Shown: in pieces, positions 13,825-25,021 of the stretch | How positions within the stretch are numbered: position 1 is the stretch's first letter | Layout: the number at the start of each line of letters is the position of its first letter | NCBI GenBank assembly: GCA_019426215.1 | Contig: CM033393.1 | Span: 49,850,645-49,914,644 of the forward strand | Origin: Buddleja alternifolia | Taxonomy: Eukaryota; Streptophyta; Magnoliopsida; Lamiales; Scrophulariaceae | Direction of reading: 5' to 3' | Length of the DNA stretch: 64,000 nt | Translations under genes and position numbers: made by a program | Notes under the pieces: model-generated | What the model saw: only the letters and a program-made list of their open reading frames with translations | What the model was told of the DNA's origin: nothing | Database searches by the model: none

Positions 13825-15138
13825 AATTGAGTTCAAGGCGTGAGTTTTTATTTTTATCTTTGTATTATCTTTATTAATTATCTTTTTGTTCTTCAAGAAG
13901 ATGACAGAAAAATGACAATACAAGAATCGAGCAAAGAAAAGAAGATCGTGTGAAGAGAGGATTTAACAAATCCTTATGGCCTCATCACTCAAAATTTTGA
14001 GATAAGTTTTCTCATATGAATCCAAAAAATCAATGAAAAAATAAAGTTAAATATTTTTTGTTCTCGTATAATTTGGGCAGGAACATTGAAAGGTTGACAT
14101 TCAATCTATAGATTCAAGACTTCTTGATAATTATTTCCTCTATATGCTTGTATATGTTGTTAAAAGTGAATATGGAATTGTGCATAATCATTTACATTAC
14201 ACAGAGATGTAGAACTTCACTTGTCATGATGGAGTAATTATACGTTGACTTTCCATGTGTGAAAAACATGGCTTCTATGTTTATAATATATTCTTTTATG
14301 GAATACAAATTAGGATATTTTCCATGATTGTATTATATTATTTTAACCCTTAATTCTTATGGCAGCAAGAATATAAGAATGGAAGACTACACATAAAAAG
14401 GGAGAATCCCTAAATATAAATCTCACTCATATTTTTATTATTCAAAGAGCATGAATTGATGAATTTAGGATCTATTTAGAGAGACATGGTTTGCTTTTAT
14501 CTTTCTATAGAGCCTTTTTATAGGTCAATGATGAATCAAGCTGCTTATAAAAAAGGCGTACAAGATCGATCGAGAAAAGCTGGCACGCTACCTGGAAGAA
14601 TGTAACACACCTACTACAGGTTTGGATGCAGAGCTCCACAAAAAAATTTAGTAAGAATTTTCTTTGTTTTTATTATGAAAATTACGAGAATATACATATG
14701 TACGATTATGTGAATATATGATTATATGCTTGTGAAACTGTGAAAAGAAGTAAGGGGGAGTTGGTGGAATGAGAGGTAGCTGGAGATAGGATGCACCATC
14801 TGGATGGGTAGCCCGGATTTGTATAGCTAGACGGCCTGCGGTTTCGAATCCGATGGCCCCATACCAAGAGGATATAAGGGTGGGTTGGTGCGGAGTTATT
14901 CTGGGAATAATTCTGTGACCAACTCGCATTGGAAGACCGGGGTTAAGGGAGCTACAAGGTTGGCTGGAGGAGGGGACTAATTCTCCCACTCCTGTATGAA
15001 ATAAGGTGGGAAAATCGGGAAAAGAGAGAATAAGAAAGAATGCCAATGGTAGCAGGCTGGCCAGCTGTGAGCCCGTTGATGAAATATGTGGGAACGGAGA
15101 AGAGAAAAAGGGGAAACAAGGAAGGTGAAAAATGTTGA
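13825..15138. other. 5' untranslated interior of the LTR element
   Basis: This part of the retrotransposon interior has no intact reading frame longer than the shadows expected by chance and no recognisable protein similarity. It probably includes the packaging leader. Confidence 0.5.
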
Positions 15139-15330
15139 TATTGGCAGGTCTCCACGACTGCATGAGATTGACAGGTCTTCACGACTGCATGAGATTGGCA
15201 GGTCTTCACGACTACATGAGAGTGGCAAGTTTTCACGACTGCATGAGATTGGCAGGTCTTCACGATTGCATGAGATTTGCAGGTCTTCATGACTGCATGA
15301 GATTGGTAGATCCACATGACTGCGCAAAAA
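15139..15330. repeat. 27-bp minisatellite inside the LTR element
   Basis: About seven tandem copies of a 27-bp unit with core GGCAGGTCTTCACGACTGCA, slightly diverged, with looser copies continuing to about 15425. Because 27 is a multiple of 3, several frames show repeated peptides (GRSSRLHEI on plus; SCSREDLPI on minus). These peptides are a by-product, not evidence for genes. Confidence 0.9.
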
Positions 15331-16578
15331 AAGGCAAGTCTCCACGATTTCTAATGAGAATGAAATGCAAGTCTCTTTGATTGCACATGAGAATGAACTA
15401 TGCAAGTCTCCACGATTGCACACCTGAACTACCAACAAGGCTGCAATGCTGCGGCTCAGATCTTACTGGTAGAAATTCTTGAAAACTAACGAGTTCATAT
15501 GTTTTGGCGGAAGAAATACCTGGTGTTTTGTTCACAGGGAAATTCTTAAGTCAGAAATGAGAAATAAACTTCAAAAAAAGCAGGAATGACACAAGCAAAG
15601 CTGAATACTACAATTTATAAGCAAGTAAGTCCAAATATTCCATAATATTTGTGATACGTATGCATTCAAAGTTAAATGCAGGAAAAGCAGGAGGTCTAAC
15701 TTGACCTGCACAAGGCAAGTTCATAGAGTAAAACCTCAAATCGGGGAAAACACAGGTGTTCTTGCCTAAAGCCAGGCAGGTCAGGATAAGCAAAACCAGG
15801 AGTCAAATTTATCCAAAGGGCTACACATGCCCATCAAAAGCACAATATTCATAAAGGTTGTGAGCATGGCTGTCCAAGCTGTGCTAAAGCTTCAGGTCTG
15901 TAGGTCTGCAGGTCGGCGGAAGATCTGGTGTACTTGCCCTGAAGGAGATACCCAAAGTTGGAGACGATTATGCTAGGAGTGGTCATGAGATCACTCCAGA
16001 AGAAGGAAATACTTAGAACAAGAAGGAGAGAAGGATGAGAACGAACCACAGAAGAAATATCAAGCTCCCGAGGGACGCCAGATGCGCTGTCTGGATCTAG
16101 AATGGATGAAGAGCAGGAAGGTTGGGTGCCCCAACCTGAAATGTAGAAGTAGAACAGCGGCATCGTGGAAAATAGCCCCCTCACTAGGTGCGACAGCAGC
16201 ATAATGTCATACCCGAAAAAGAAAATATCCAGGCAAAAGAAAATGAGGAAGAGTTGCATCACCAAAAGCAACGCTGACGCAATAGCACACCTGATAAGGA
16301 AGACCTCCAGGGACATCATCCAAAAGGCTGTGTAGGAAAAGGCAAGGGTCTCAAAGATGAGGCCATCAATAATGAGTCAGCCCATTCTTGTCAAGAAGAC
16401 CATGAAAAAAAAGAAAAAGCTGGATCAACCAGAGGTGGGTATTCTGACGGAGCTGAAAAAGCTGTATTTGGGATCACAGGATGCAGGTTGGCGAGAAAGA
16501 AATTTCCTCACGATAGGAGTCAACTCTCAACCTAATCATGGATCAGCTTAAAGAGATGGTAGGTGGACCTACCAAGCT

Positions 16579-17269
16579 GTGTTGCAAACTAAAAATGCAG
16601 GTATGCAGGAATTGAAGAAAGGAGATGGAGATTTGGTGCCCCCACCTCCGAAGGGGACATCTAACGCGGGAAAAGAGGATAGTAGAGGTGAACATGAGAT
16701 CACCCTAGAGGACAATTCCTTTAGAAGAGCCGAAAGTATGAAATACTTGGAGCAAGAAAGAAGGGAAGATGAACATAAGCCACGAAAGATATTATCCAGC
16801 TCCAAAGAGCCGCCGCAAGTGTTGAATGAAGTTAGAAGAAGAGGAAGATCGAGAAGGTTGGTTTCTTCAACCTAAGCCACAAAAAGAACATGTACGCGAG
16901 AAGGGGTTGCATCATCAACGCACCTATGAAAGAAAACCTCCAGGAGGTCAGCCGCCAGGCTGGGCAAGAAGAGGCGAATGCCTCAAAGACGAGGCCAACA
17001 ATTATGAGTCTACCCAATCTCTGTGGGAAGACTTTAAAATGAACATAGAATATAAAGAGAAGTAAGAAAAGATGGAGCTCATGTCAAAAGAGGAGATTCA
17101 ACTATATCAAGGGATCCCATTCATGGAATCTATCACGAAGGAAGAATTACCCCAAGATTTTAGAAGTCGTTCCATCACACCACATGATGGTACCACTGAT
17201 CTAGAATACCATTTGTATACTTTTTGGAACTATGCTTTATTGCATAGATATTACGACGCTACGACCTAA
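16579..17269 (+). pseudogene. Gag-like remnant of the LTR element
   Basis: Charged, glutamate- and arginine-rich sequence at 16579-17065 precedes, after a stop and frame change, a segment at 17072-17269. That segment reads GIPFMESITKEELPQDF, then SITPHDGTTDLEYHLYTFWN and LLHRYYDA. The pattern PF...I....LP..F....I.PYDGT.DP..HL..F......H...DA is typical of plant Ty3/Gypsy gag. The frame closes shortly afterwards at TAA and no zinc knuckle or pol domain follows. The start and true extent are unknown because the interior is degraded. Confidence 0.7.
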
Positions 17270-18680
17270 GCTTAGCTATGCAAAGAAAGAAGTCTCAGTT
17301 GAGCTCCAAAGCTAGCGGATAATGAAAAGCTAAAACTTATTCAACAAGGCACAGATAGCTGGTTTTCCAGCTAAGCTACTTTACTAGAAGTTCTAGCCTA
17401 GATGGGGCCATCCTAAAGTTCCAGCCCAGGTGGGGTAATCTAGAAGTTCCATCCCTACTAGCGAAGCCCAGAAGATCCAGCCCAGCTCGTGTAGAATGGG
17501 GCTATCAGCAATGAAGGATTGCAAGATCATGAGGTGAAGACCATAATTACAAGACCAAGTGGATTAAATCCCTATGGATTTCCACTCTAAACTGAAAAAT
17601 CTCGCTTGGACCGGATGTCATCCATCAAAGACTCATAGCAAAGCTAAAAGGCTTGCAGAAGCGTTGTTATCTAATCCATAAAAGGAAGAAGACAACAAAG
17701 TAAAAGGAGACAACCAAAATATACTCATTTGGGGGCCTTGTTCAAGGACGACTCAATAACCTCTTAAGTAGGCGTTGAGTGGTGCGATCGAGAAAGTTAG
17801 CCATACTTTTCACAAATTCCTGCTACATAGCTGGATTCTTGTTTTTCAGCACAAGTGTTTGAGGAGTACTTGGGCCTCGAGGCCAAGCCCGCAAAGCTGG
17901 AAAATCTGGAGATTGAAAAAGACCCGAGAGGAGAAACTTCTAAAGAAGCCTTTGGACTAATCGACCTTTTTCTAGCTCGTGCTAGGTCACAACCTGGACG
18001 AGCTGGAACCATATGACCTAAATAGGGTAAAATAGTAGTTGGAGGCTGCACCACTAGTGGCTACAGATTTGTCGGAGAACCAGTAGAAGAAAAAAGGAGG
18101 GTTCACCTCCAGCACAACAAGTGGCGCCACTACTAAAGCAATTGGCAGACCCTTGTCCGACAAATCAAATGAATCTTTATTGCCATGGCTAAGATTCCTG
18201 GAAAAGCCAAATTTGTAGGTTCCGCAGAAGAATGGAGTTTCAAGTTTTAATCACTAAAAAGAGGAGAGGAGTAGAAAAAGACAAAAAAAGACTAGGGTTT
18301 TCTAAACCCATCTGGAGAAATTGGAAGCTTTGCAACTTGGGTAGCTTTGCAGCATTGTCAGAATACCCTTCATAGAAAATTGGCCCTACACGTGGCCCAG
18401 ATCCGTACGCCAAAAGGAGAAGCAGTTATGGCAACACACAAGGCCGGCGTAATGATGAAGCATGAGCTCTTAGGACCCATCAATAGCCTGCGGAGCATGG
18501 GGAAGCTCAACCGTCAAACCCTTTTTTGTCAAATCAACATTAGGGTTTCCTAACCCTTCTATGGAAGTCATTTCAGCTTTTCAGCTGAACAGCTTGGCGT
18601 TTCATGCAGTTCTGCAGCTTGATCAGCTTGTCCAATATTTTTTCTTCTCAACTCTCACAGTTTGACAAGTCAAACTGCAG
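17270..18680. other. Degenerate 3' interior of the LTR element
   Basis: Where an autonomous element would hold pol, this 1.4 kb shows only short open frames in all phases and no YxDD, DDE or HHCC signature. Repeated motifs such as GTTCCAGCCC (17400-17480) suggest an old coding region that has decayed or been replaced. Confidence 0.55.
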
Positions 18681-18695
18681 AGTTGGGGGGACTAT
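18681..18695 (+). promoter_or_regulatory. Polypurine tract of the LTR element
   Basis: AGTTGGGGGGACTAT lies immediately before the TGATG start of the 3' LTR, the standard position for second-strand priming. Confidence 0.7.
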
Positions 18696-19325
18696 TGATG
18701 TAGGTGAAAATTGGACTTTGGGCCAAGCTGACAAACCCAAGACTTAATGGACTAAAACCCATTAAGAAGCCAGATCTAGATCCTTTCTAGAAGATATCCA
18801 ACCTGAGCTGGAAGACCTAGAAGACCTGGAAGACCTGCCAACCTGGACCCGCGGGAATAAGGCAAATCTATATATGGCAAGGTTGGAGACAAGATCTAAT
18901 TAAAGTCAAAGACTTTCCATAGCAAGAAGAGAAAATTAAGCCCCAAATCAGATTAATTAGGCCTAATTCCTTAATGGGATTTAGCCTAATTAAGAAGATT
19001 ATAATTAACCTTAATTACATAAAGTAATTAAGGAAAGAAGACCAAGCATTATTCATTTATCATATTGAAGATTCTCTACAACTTGTATAAATAATCATTC
19101 TAGAGGATGAATGAAGGAGGATCCATTGTAAAATTAATACATACTATAGAGAAATAAAGGAGACAAACTTTACACCCCGTGGACGTAGGTCATATTCGAC
19201 CGAACCACGTTAAATCTTGTGTTATTTACATTATCGCACTTATATTATCGTCATATCTCATCATAACACTCATATTATCCCATATATTAATATAAATATT
19301 ATTGGTGTGAAACCCACACAGATAA
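18696..19325 (+). repeat. 3' LTR
   Basis: 630 bp, beginning TGATGTAGGTG and ending CACACAGATAA. The terminal CA of the 5' copy appears here as AA, a likely point mutation. The LTR is followed directly by the CGTAT target duplication. Confidence 0.92.
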
Positions 19326-19755
19326 CGTATAAAACAATAAATTGTTATAGACATATATTATTCAAATAATGCAAAAAATGATTATTATGCTCCGTAATTA
19401 ATTATTATGATATGAACACGATAAATCAGAAGAGTCTCCATCAACTTAGTCAAAATTAATACTCACCTTTATGGCAAAGGAGACTTTTGCATTAGCTCGT
19501 GCCATTTAAATTCCAATGAGTCCCACAAAAGTTACTCAAACAACAAAATTCATACTTTCACACCAATTGCCATTTGTTTTGCTGATCGTACAACTTTCTC
19601 ATGGGTTGGGAATCTTGCAAATATAGGTAATAGGAATTTTGATATAAAATGGTAAAGTTTCATTAGATGGGTTAATAGGGACTCTTCGGTTGACATTTAG
19701 ATGAGTGGGAGGTTGGGAAGGTGAGGGTCTTAATTTTCATTATTGCATTCATTTT
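19326..19755. repeat. Tandem duplication, copy B, right fragment
   Basis: Continues copy B after the LTR element: CGTATAAAACAATAAATTG through CATTATTGCATTCATTTT. It matches 12701-13140 closely, with small differences such as a deletion of TCTTTAATCCA relative to copy A. Confidence 0.9.
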
Positions 19756-19879
19756 AATTTAATGTTTCCACATAAATTTTTATGACCTTTGAAGTGACTC
19801 GTGAATGTTCTTATGGAGATGAAGGGTTGTTAAGAAATGTAGAGATTTAGTGGTATTATATCTATGTAATAGTTATTAA

Positions 19880-19992
19880 CTAATATTAATTGTAATATAT
19901 TAATATTAGTAAGGTCAGATTAGTCAATTCACAATTGGAACAAACACCTTATCCACACTTTTAGTATAGTATAGATAGATATAGATATAGAT
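19880..19992 (-). mobile_element. Helitron-like 5' end (fragment)
   Basis: Read on the minus strand, the segment gives TCTATCTATACTATACTAAA followed by AGTGTGGATAAGG. This strongly resembles the start of the Helitron at 55631 and of other plant Helitrons. I could not find a matching 3' hairpin and CTRR end to the left, so only a terminal fragment is claimed. Confidence 0.4.
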
Positions 19993-20469
19993 ATAAATTT
20001 TTTTCTTCATGATTATTTAAGCTTTGCAATATTAATGATTTTTTCTTTATTTTCGGCTACTCTTTCTCCTTGTTCTATGCATTTTTGGGCTTCAATTTTA
20101 ACACATAAATTATAGATTGTCTTATTAACTTTGCAACGACGCAAGAATGAGATTATTTGGATGCCCGATGAAGAAAAACGACAAAGATAAAAAGACAAAT
20201 TTGAGCATTTTTTTTTGGGACTTTAACACATAAATTGTAAATTGTCTTCTTAACTTTGTAACGCCGTACAAATGAGACCGTTATGATGCCCGATGAAGAA
20301 AAACGACAAAAATAAAATGCTACTTTGACAATTAGTATATTGTGAGAAAATTTAGTTTATTTATAAAAAAAACATTAATAGATATTGTTCTAATTAGTCA
20401 ACAATAGAAAAATACATAATCAGTCAACAATAAAGTTGCTCCATTCAATTTATTCATCTTCATCCGACA

Positions 20470-21229
20470 AGTTTAAGATCTTTTTTCGCGAACCAACGAC
20501 AAGCAACTACAGGCCGACCATCGATTGGTAGACCATATATAATTGCTATGTCTTGAAGAGTAATCATAGTCTCTCCAGTTCGGAAATGAAAGGTGTTGGT
20601 CTCTGGACGCCATCTCTCGACTAGGGGTGTTCACCGAGTCGAGCCGGCTCGACAAATGCTCGACTCGAGCTCGAGATTTTTCGAGCTCGAGCCGGCAATT
20701 GAGCCGAGCTGGTTTGTAAGTGTTGCGAGCTCCCTTTAATATATATATATATATATATATATTATATAGTCTTTATTATATATATATTATAATATTTATT
20801 TATTAATATAATAATATAATTTACTAAAAAATAAAAAATACAAATGTAGCTCGCGAGCTACCTGTTTCTATTACGAGCTCGAGCTCAACATATGCAGCTC
20901 GATCGAGCTAGAGCTCAGGTAAAAATAATTGAGCTCGAGCTCGAGCCTGGAAAAATCACCAGGCTCGGCTCGTGAGCACCCCTACTCTCGACTAGCGCAT
21001 ACACAAGACCCATATCATTTTTAAAAAATCCTAAGTGTATATGCGATAAAACCCCATTTGATGCAGTTGTAATAGGACTCAACACTTAGAAAAATTGCAA
21101 ACGCACGTCTAAAATACAAATTGTCCGCCCGTCTAGCACGAAACACTAATTTGGATTCCTCGTCAAAGAACTGCTCAGACCTGTGATTTGCCTAATTAGT
21201 CAACACACTAGGGTCTACATGGCCATATG
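20470..21229 (-). pseudogene. Plant-mobile-domain (PMD) fragment, left arm of an inverted pair
   Basis: Read right to left, it encodes a PMD-type start (YGHVDPSVLTN, stop, ANHRSEQFFDEESKLVF) and then, after a frame break, [20 protein letters not shown] and [23 protein letters not shown] sequence. PMD proteins are plant proteins related to the MAIN/MAIL family and are often carried by Mutator-like elements. There is an internal TAG, and the frame is split by a hAT MITE at 20622-20984, so it is dead. It mirrors the fragment at 21311-21740. Confidence 0.8.
20622..20984. mobile_element. hAT-type MITE in the PMD fragment
   Basis: 363 bp with ends TAGGGGTGTTCAC and GTGAGCACCCCTA, flanked by the perfect 8-bp duplication CTCTCGAC at 20614-20621 and 20985-20992. 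Both features are typical of hAT elements. The inner ends are rich in GAGCTCGAGC motifs around an AT core. No coding capacity. Confidence 0.92.
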
Positions 21230-21310
21230 TATAAACATCATACTGTTGCGCCATCCTGCATTTTTGGGAAACTACTAAAAATGTTCAAATAAATTTTTAC
21301 ATTATTCATC

Positions 21311-21740
21311 AGATATATGGCCCGATAAACCCTAGCGTGTTGACTGGTCAGGCAAATCATAGGTCTGAGCAGGCCTTTGATGAAAAATCCAAGTTAGTGT
21401 TTTGTGCTAGACGGGCAGATAATTTGTATTTTAGACGTGCCTGTGTCATCCGCAAGTCATGTTAAAACTACATCAAATGGGGTTCTATCGCATATTCAAG
21501 TTAGGATTTTAAAAAAACATATATGGGCCTTGTGTCTGAGCTAGTTGAGAGATGGCGTCTGGAGACCAACACCTTTTATTTCCGAATTGGAGAGGCTACA
21601 ATTACTCTTCAAGACATAACAATTATATATGGTCTACCAGTCGAGGAAGAGCCAAAGTACACTCATTGTCTAAGACAGGTTTCAGATTTTTTACCTAGTG
21701 AAATATTACAATTTACAAACCACGAACATCTTCAGTAGAA
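21311..21740 (+). pseudogene. PMD fragment, right arm of the inverted pair
   Basis: Encodes YGPINPSVLTGQANHRSEQ, then AFDEKSKLVFCARRADNLYF, then, in a shifted frame after a gap, MGLVSELVERWRLETNTFYF and ATITLQDITIIYGLPVEEEP, ending at 21738. This is the N-terminal half of a PMD domain. It is the inverted, diverged partner of 20470-21229, separated from it by about 80 bp. It is not a complete gene: no start with the right context and no C-terminal half. Confidence 0.8.
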
Positions 21741-22010
21741 GTAGAAGTCGCCGGCATGAAATCATTCGCCACTGTCGTTGAAAGAACAAACAAAGATGAG
21801 TCTTACCAACCACGAAACAACTTAGCATGATCATAAGCAGATTAGTCTCAAAGAAAAGAAATGAACGGAATATGTACATTTATATGAACTGTTATGACAT
21901 TAAGAAGGCCGCTGTTAAGGGTAAACTTGCTATTCTAGAGATAGATTGGAGGTCAGAAAACATTAAACTTCACTCAGATACAAACACAACTAAGATGAGA
22001 AAAAAACATA

Positions 22011-23975
22011 TTAAACATGCATTTCAAGGGAAGCTTTAATTAAGCATATGTACAAACCTTTGGATGTTAATGGAACTACGATAACTTGCATGGTGGAGTT
22101 GTTAGGCGGTAGAGCCAACCGAAGCGGATAAAGCTTTCCGTTTACACGGTTACGCGAACACACAATTATGTCCTCAATCCCTGTTTCTTCCTCCAATTTC
22201 TGGGCCAATTCCTCCAACCTATGCCCTTTAAACTGAAAACAAGGCCCTTCTTCAATCTCATCATTCACATTCCCATCATCATCCATAACATAGTAATATA
22301 TAATCCGCCCTTCGGATTTCCTCGAAGAATCTTCTACTGAAGAATTAAACTGAGGACATCAAAACAACCAAGCATAAGTACTTGTAAACAATTAGTGAGT
22401 GTTTCAATCACAAGTGTTAGCATATTATGAATTGGGATTGTTCCGAAACCTAATGCAAAATAGAATAGATAGTCATATACTTGACGAGTGTAGATATAGA
22501 AAAAAGATAAAAAGACAAATACATCCCTATGACGTGTACAATACGAGGAGGAATAACCAAAATGCCCTCAGAAACTTGTTAGATTTTTAGGTAATGTAGA
22601 GCTGCCACGTGTCAATCAATTGGGGCCAGGTTACCCAAATTTGACCGGTCCACGATCTGGCCAATCTGAGCTGTAAAAATAGGACGCGTGGCACAATCTG
22701 AGAAATACAGATGTCAAATCATGAATAATAACCGCCTCCAACCATAATTAGCCCATCTAGCTCATTATCGGGTTACACATTTTATTGCACTCACACTCTC
22801 TACATTTCACTTCGCCTATAGTACGAGTAGTATATGATTGAGTCATATTACGTTAGATTTGATCTTATTCAGTTGGGTACGTAGGCAGTTTAACCCTGTC
22901 AAGTTAAGTCTATAAACATAATTTCTGGTTCCAATTCGACCCATTTATTTGTAGATTAAGATCCGATTCTTCCATAGAAATTCGAGTGAGGGCTGAAAGA
23001 CGAAACAAGCTACTCAATACTCGGTTCGAGCTCGATCGCTAAAAGCTCGTTTGAGCTCAGTTCGTCAACGTATCAAACCTAACTTGAATAATATTTTGTG
23101 TTTTATAAATTTTGAAACTCGACTCGATTAATAAAATTGGTAGAAACATATATAAAAAGTCAAACTACTTGGTCTCAGACTCGTATTCGATTCGATTAAA
23201 GCTCGTTTGAGCTCGGTTCGATTAAATATCAAACAAGCTCAAACACAAATTTTGAATCTCGATTACAATTCAAACAAGCTTGAACAACAACTCATTCGAT
23301 TTGACTGGTTTACACTTCTAATTCGAGCTAAATCAATAATAAATACTGATTAACTAAATTTAAAGCTTGAATGAGCTCAAGCCTTCAAATATCATAACAC
23401 ACAGAACAGAAATGCTTAGAACTTAGAAGAGAAGAAGAAGTAACCTTATGACTTTGCAGCCGTAGATGAAATTCAGAGCTCAAATCATCATCCAGCGAAT
23501 CAGATCGCGAAATTTTAGGCGGCGATTCAGCTCTCGTCTCAACAACATCAACATCCCACAGAATCCAATCATGGTGCCTGTGAGGGATATCATGAGTGAC
23601 AGAATTTCTCCACGGCGGCAAGCCGCCGTTAGCGCGCAAGTAATTGCCGTAACGAGTTTTGAGCTTCACTTGCATTCCTTCCCTAATCGGCTCCCACTCC
23701 ACTGACGAATTCAATTTTCCCGGCAGGGTTTGAACCACTTTTCTACCCGTTACTCCCAGAAGGAACTGCTCGTCTAGGGCCGTGAGGTATCTTCCGTGAC
23801 AGCTCTTCAGACGTAGCACATTTTCGGCTCCTTCGACGAATTCTACCGTCCATTTTGCGCACTTGGATGAGATCGAACGGTCTTGGGTGACGGATTCTTC
23901 GTCGGAGTCCGCTGTTAAGTACTTTTCGTGGTAGCTTTTTAGTCTTACTGCTTTGGCTTTCTTGAAGAAGTCCAT
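22011..23975 (-). CDS. DUF569 family protein (fascin-like, actin cross-linking-like)
   Basis: Two exons, 23975-23445 and 22349-22011, giving 289 residues. The exon junction is AAG/GTTACT to TCCTCAG/TTTAAT in phase 0. The N-terminal half (residues 1-145) carries MDFFKKAKAVRLKSYHEKYL, FVEGAENVLRLKSCHGRYL and VKLKTRYGNYLRANGG, the internal beta-trefoil-type repeats of DUF569. A serine-rich linker (RSDSLDDDLSSE) follows. The second exon holds the conserved C-terminal block with DDDGNVNDEIEEGPCFQF, EELAQKLEEETGIEDIIV and NGKLYPLRLALPPNN. Such proteins are described as actin-cross-linking-like but their role is poorly known. I start at MDFF, the family start; an in-frame ATG lies 15 bp upstream. 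The last dozen residues (LYICLIKASLEMHV) are not typical, and a further splice at AAAG/GTTTG near 22055 is possible. Confidence 0.88.
22960..23390. repeat. Degenerate GAGCTCG-rich repeat in the DUF569 intron
   Basis: Repeated AGCTCGTTTGAGCTCGGTTCG-like motifs in both orientations resemble the subterminal sequence of the hAT MITE at 20622-20984. Clear terminal repeats and a target duplication are not visible, so this is probably an old, eroded relative. Confidence 0.4.
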
Positions 23976-25021
23976 CCCTGAGACCTGCATTTTGGGTGGA
24001 AAATGAAGTCACGGATCTGAATTGGGGTTTTGGAGAAAGAAAAATCCGTGAGCTTGGCTTTTTGTGGTGGGGGGGGGGGGGGATAAATGGTGGATAAAAG
24101 TGTTTATTTTATCTGTTTTTTCATGAAAGTTGTGATAGTAAATGACCGTTGAACAGTGAACGTAGGTAGTTGGGATTATTAAGTTAATTTTGACATTTTG
24201 TAAATTATTAGTGCTGTGTGTTGCAGGTTAGGTCCCCCGCTATTATTGGTTTTCATTTCTCAGCATTTTTTCTCGACAAATAAAAAACGCAATGCTATAT
24301 ACCGTCATTTTCTCACTTCCCTTAATTTAAAAAATATTGATCGACTAAATCCATCATAGTAAACTAATTATGATAATTTCTTGCCAAGGGGTGGTGAACA
24401 AAAATGTGGTATAAAAATGATAATACATACCATTTTCCTAAATGAAATTAAAATATTTGAATTAAATCATAACGAATCGAATCAAACAAGGGGAATTATA
24501 ATTTTGTTCACATCATCATTTGTAAATATTTCGTTTCCATCTTTTGCGTCATTTGTTACGAGACTTATAATTGATAATGGAAAATGGAAATAGTACGCGG
24601 AGAAACAAATGTTGGGTTCTGGAATTTCGGCGAGGGAAAGGAAAGGAAAATTAGATTTGTGATTACAAATAATAGTGCTTTGTACTTTATATTTTGATCA
24701 TTCTCATTTTTCTTTTCATTTCGCTCATTAAAATTCAAAAATCAAACATAGCCTTAGGCGAGGCACATGGAGAATTCAATGTACAAGCTCGAGATTGATG
24801 CAAAGCTGGGCTTAGCTGAATCATCGCCCCATGAATTCTTGGATCAACAACTTGTTTAGTGTTAACAGCACTTCATTGTGATCCAACAACAGCAGACACA
24901 CAACTGATAATAATGCAAAAAATAATATATACAGATAGTATAAGAGGTTGCAATTTACAACAGTGAGAAACTTACATTTTATAACTCTATGCAACAATAA
25001 AACAAGGGCTTACAACGAAAA
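23976..25021. other. Intergenic region, DUF569 upstream to PPR 3' side
   Basis: Contains a run of about 14 G at 24068-24082 in the DUF569 leader/promoter region and AT-rich DNA beyond. No further gene or complete repeat seen. Confidence 0.5.

Larger units (their letters stand above)
13191..19325 (+). mobile_element. Non-autonomous LTR retrotransposon (Ty3/Gypsy-like), complete with target duplication
   Basis: A 6.1-kb element bounded by LTRs at 13191-13805 and 18696-19325 and flanked by CGTAT at 13186-13190 and 19326-19330. A primer-binding site follows the left LTR and a G-rich polypurine tract precedes the right one. The interior holds a 27-bp minisatellite and a decayed gag-like segment. 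I find no protease, reverse transcriptase, RNase H or integrase motif in any frame, so the element must have moved with enzymes supplied in trans. By eye the LTRs are about 95-96 percent identical, with one short internal duplication (around 18865) making the right LTR longer. The Ty3 assignment rests on the primer-binding site and the gag-like peptide. Confidence 0.92.

Noticed and set aside
14800..14890. B-box-like GGTTTCGAATCC suggesting a tRNA or SINE
   Set aside because: No A box at the correct distance and no target duplications; it lies inside the LTR element.
15139..15330. Regular repeats that could suggest a CRISPR array
   Set aside because: Direct contiguous repeats without unique spacers, inside a plant retrotransposon.
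15086..15440. Repeated-peptide reading frames on both strands (GRSSRLHEI; SCSREDLPI)
   Set aside because: They are translations of the 27-bp minisatellite, whose unit length is a multiple of three. No start context, no homology.
21827..22039. 70-codon plus-strand frame between the PMD arm and DUF569
   Set aside because: Lys/Asn-rich, AT-driven composition, no homology, and it overlaps the DUF569 3' end on the other strand.
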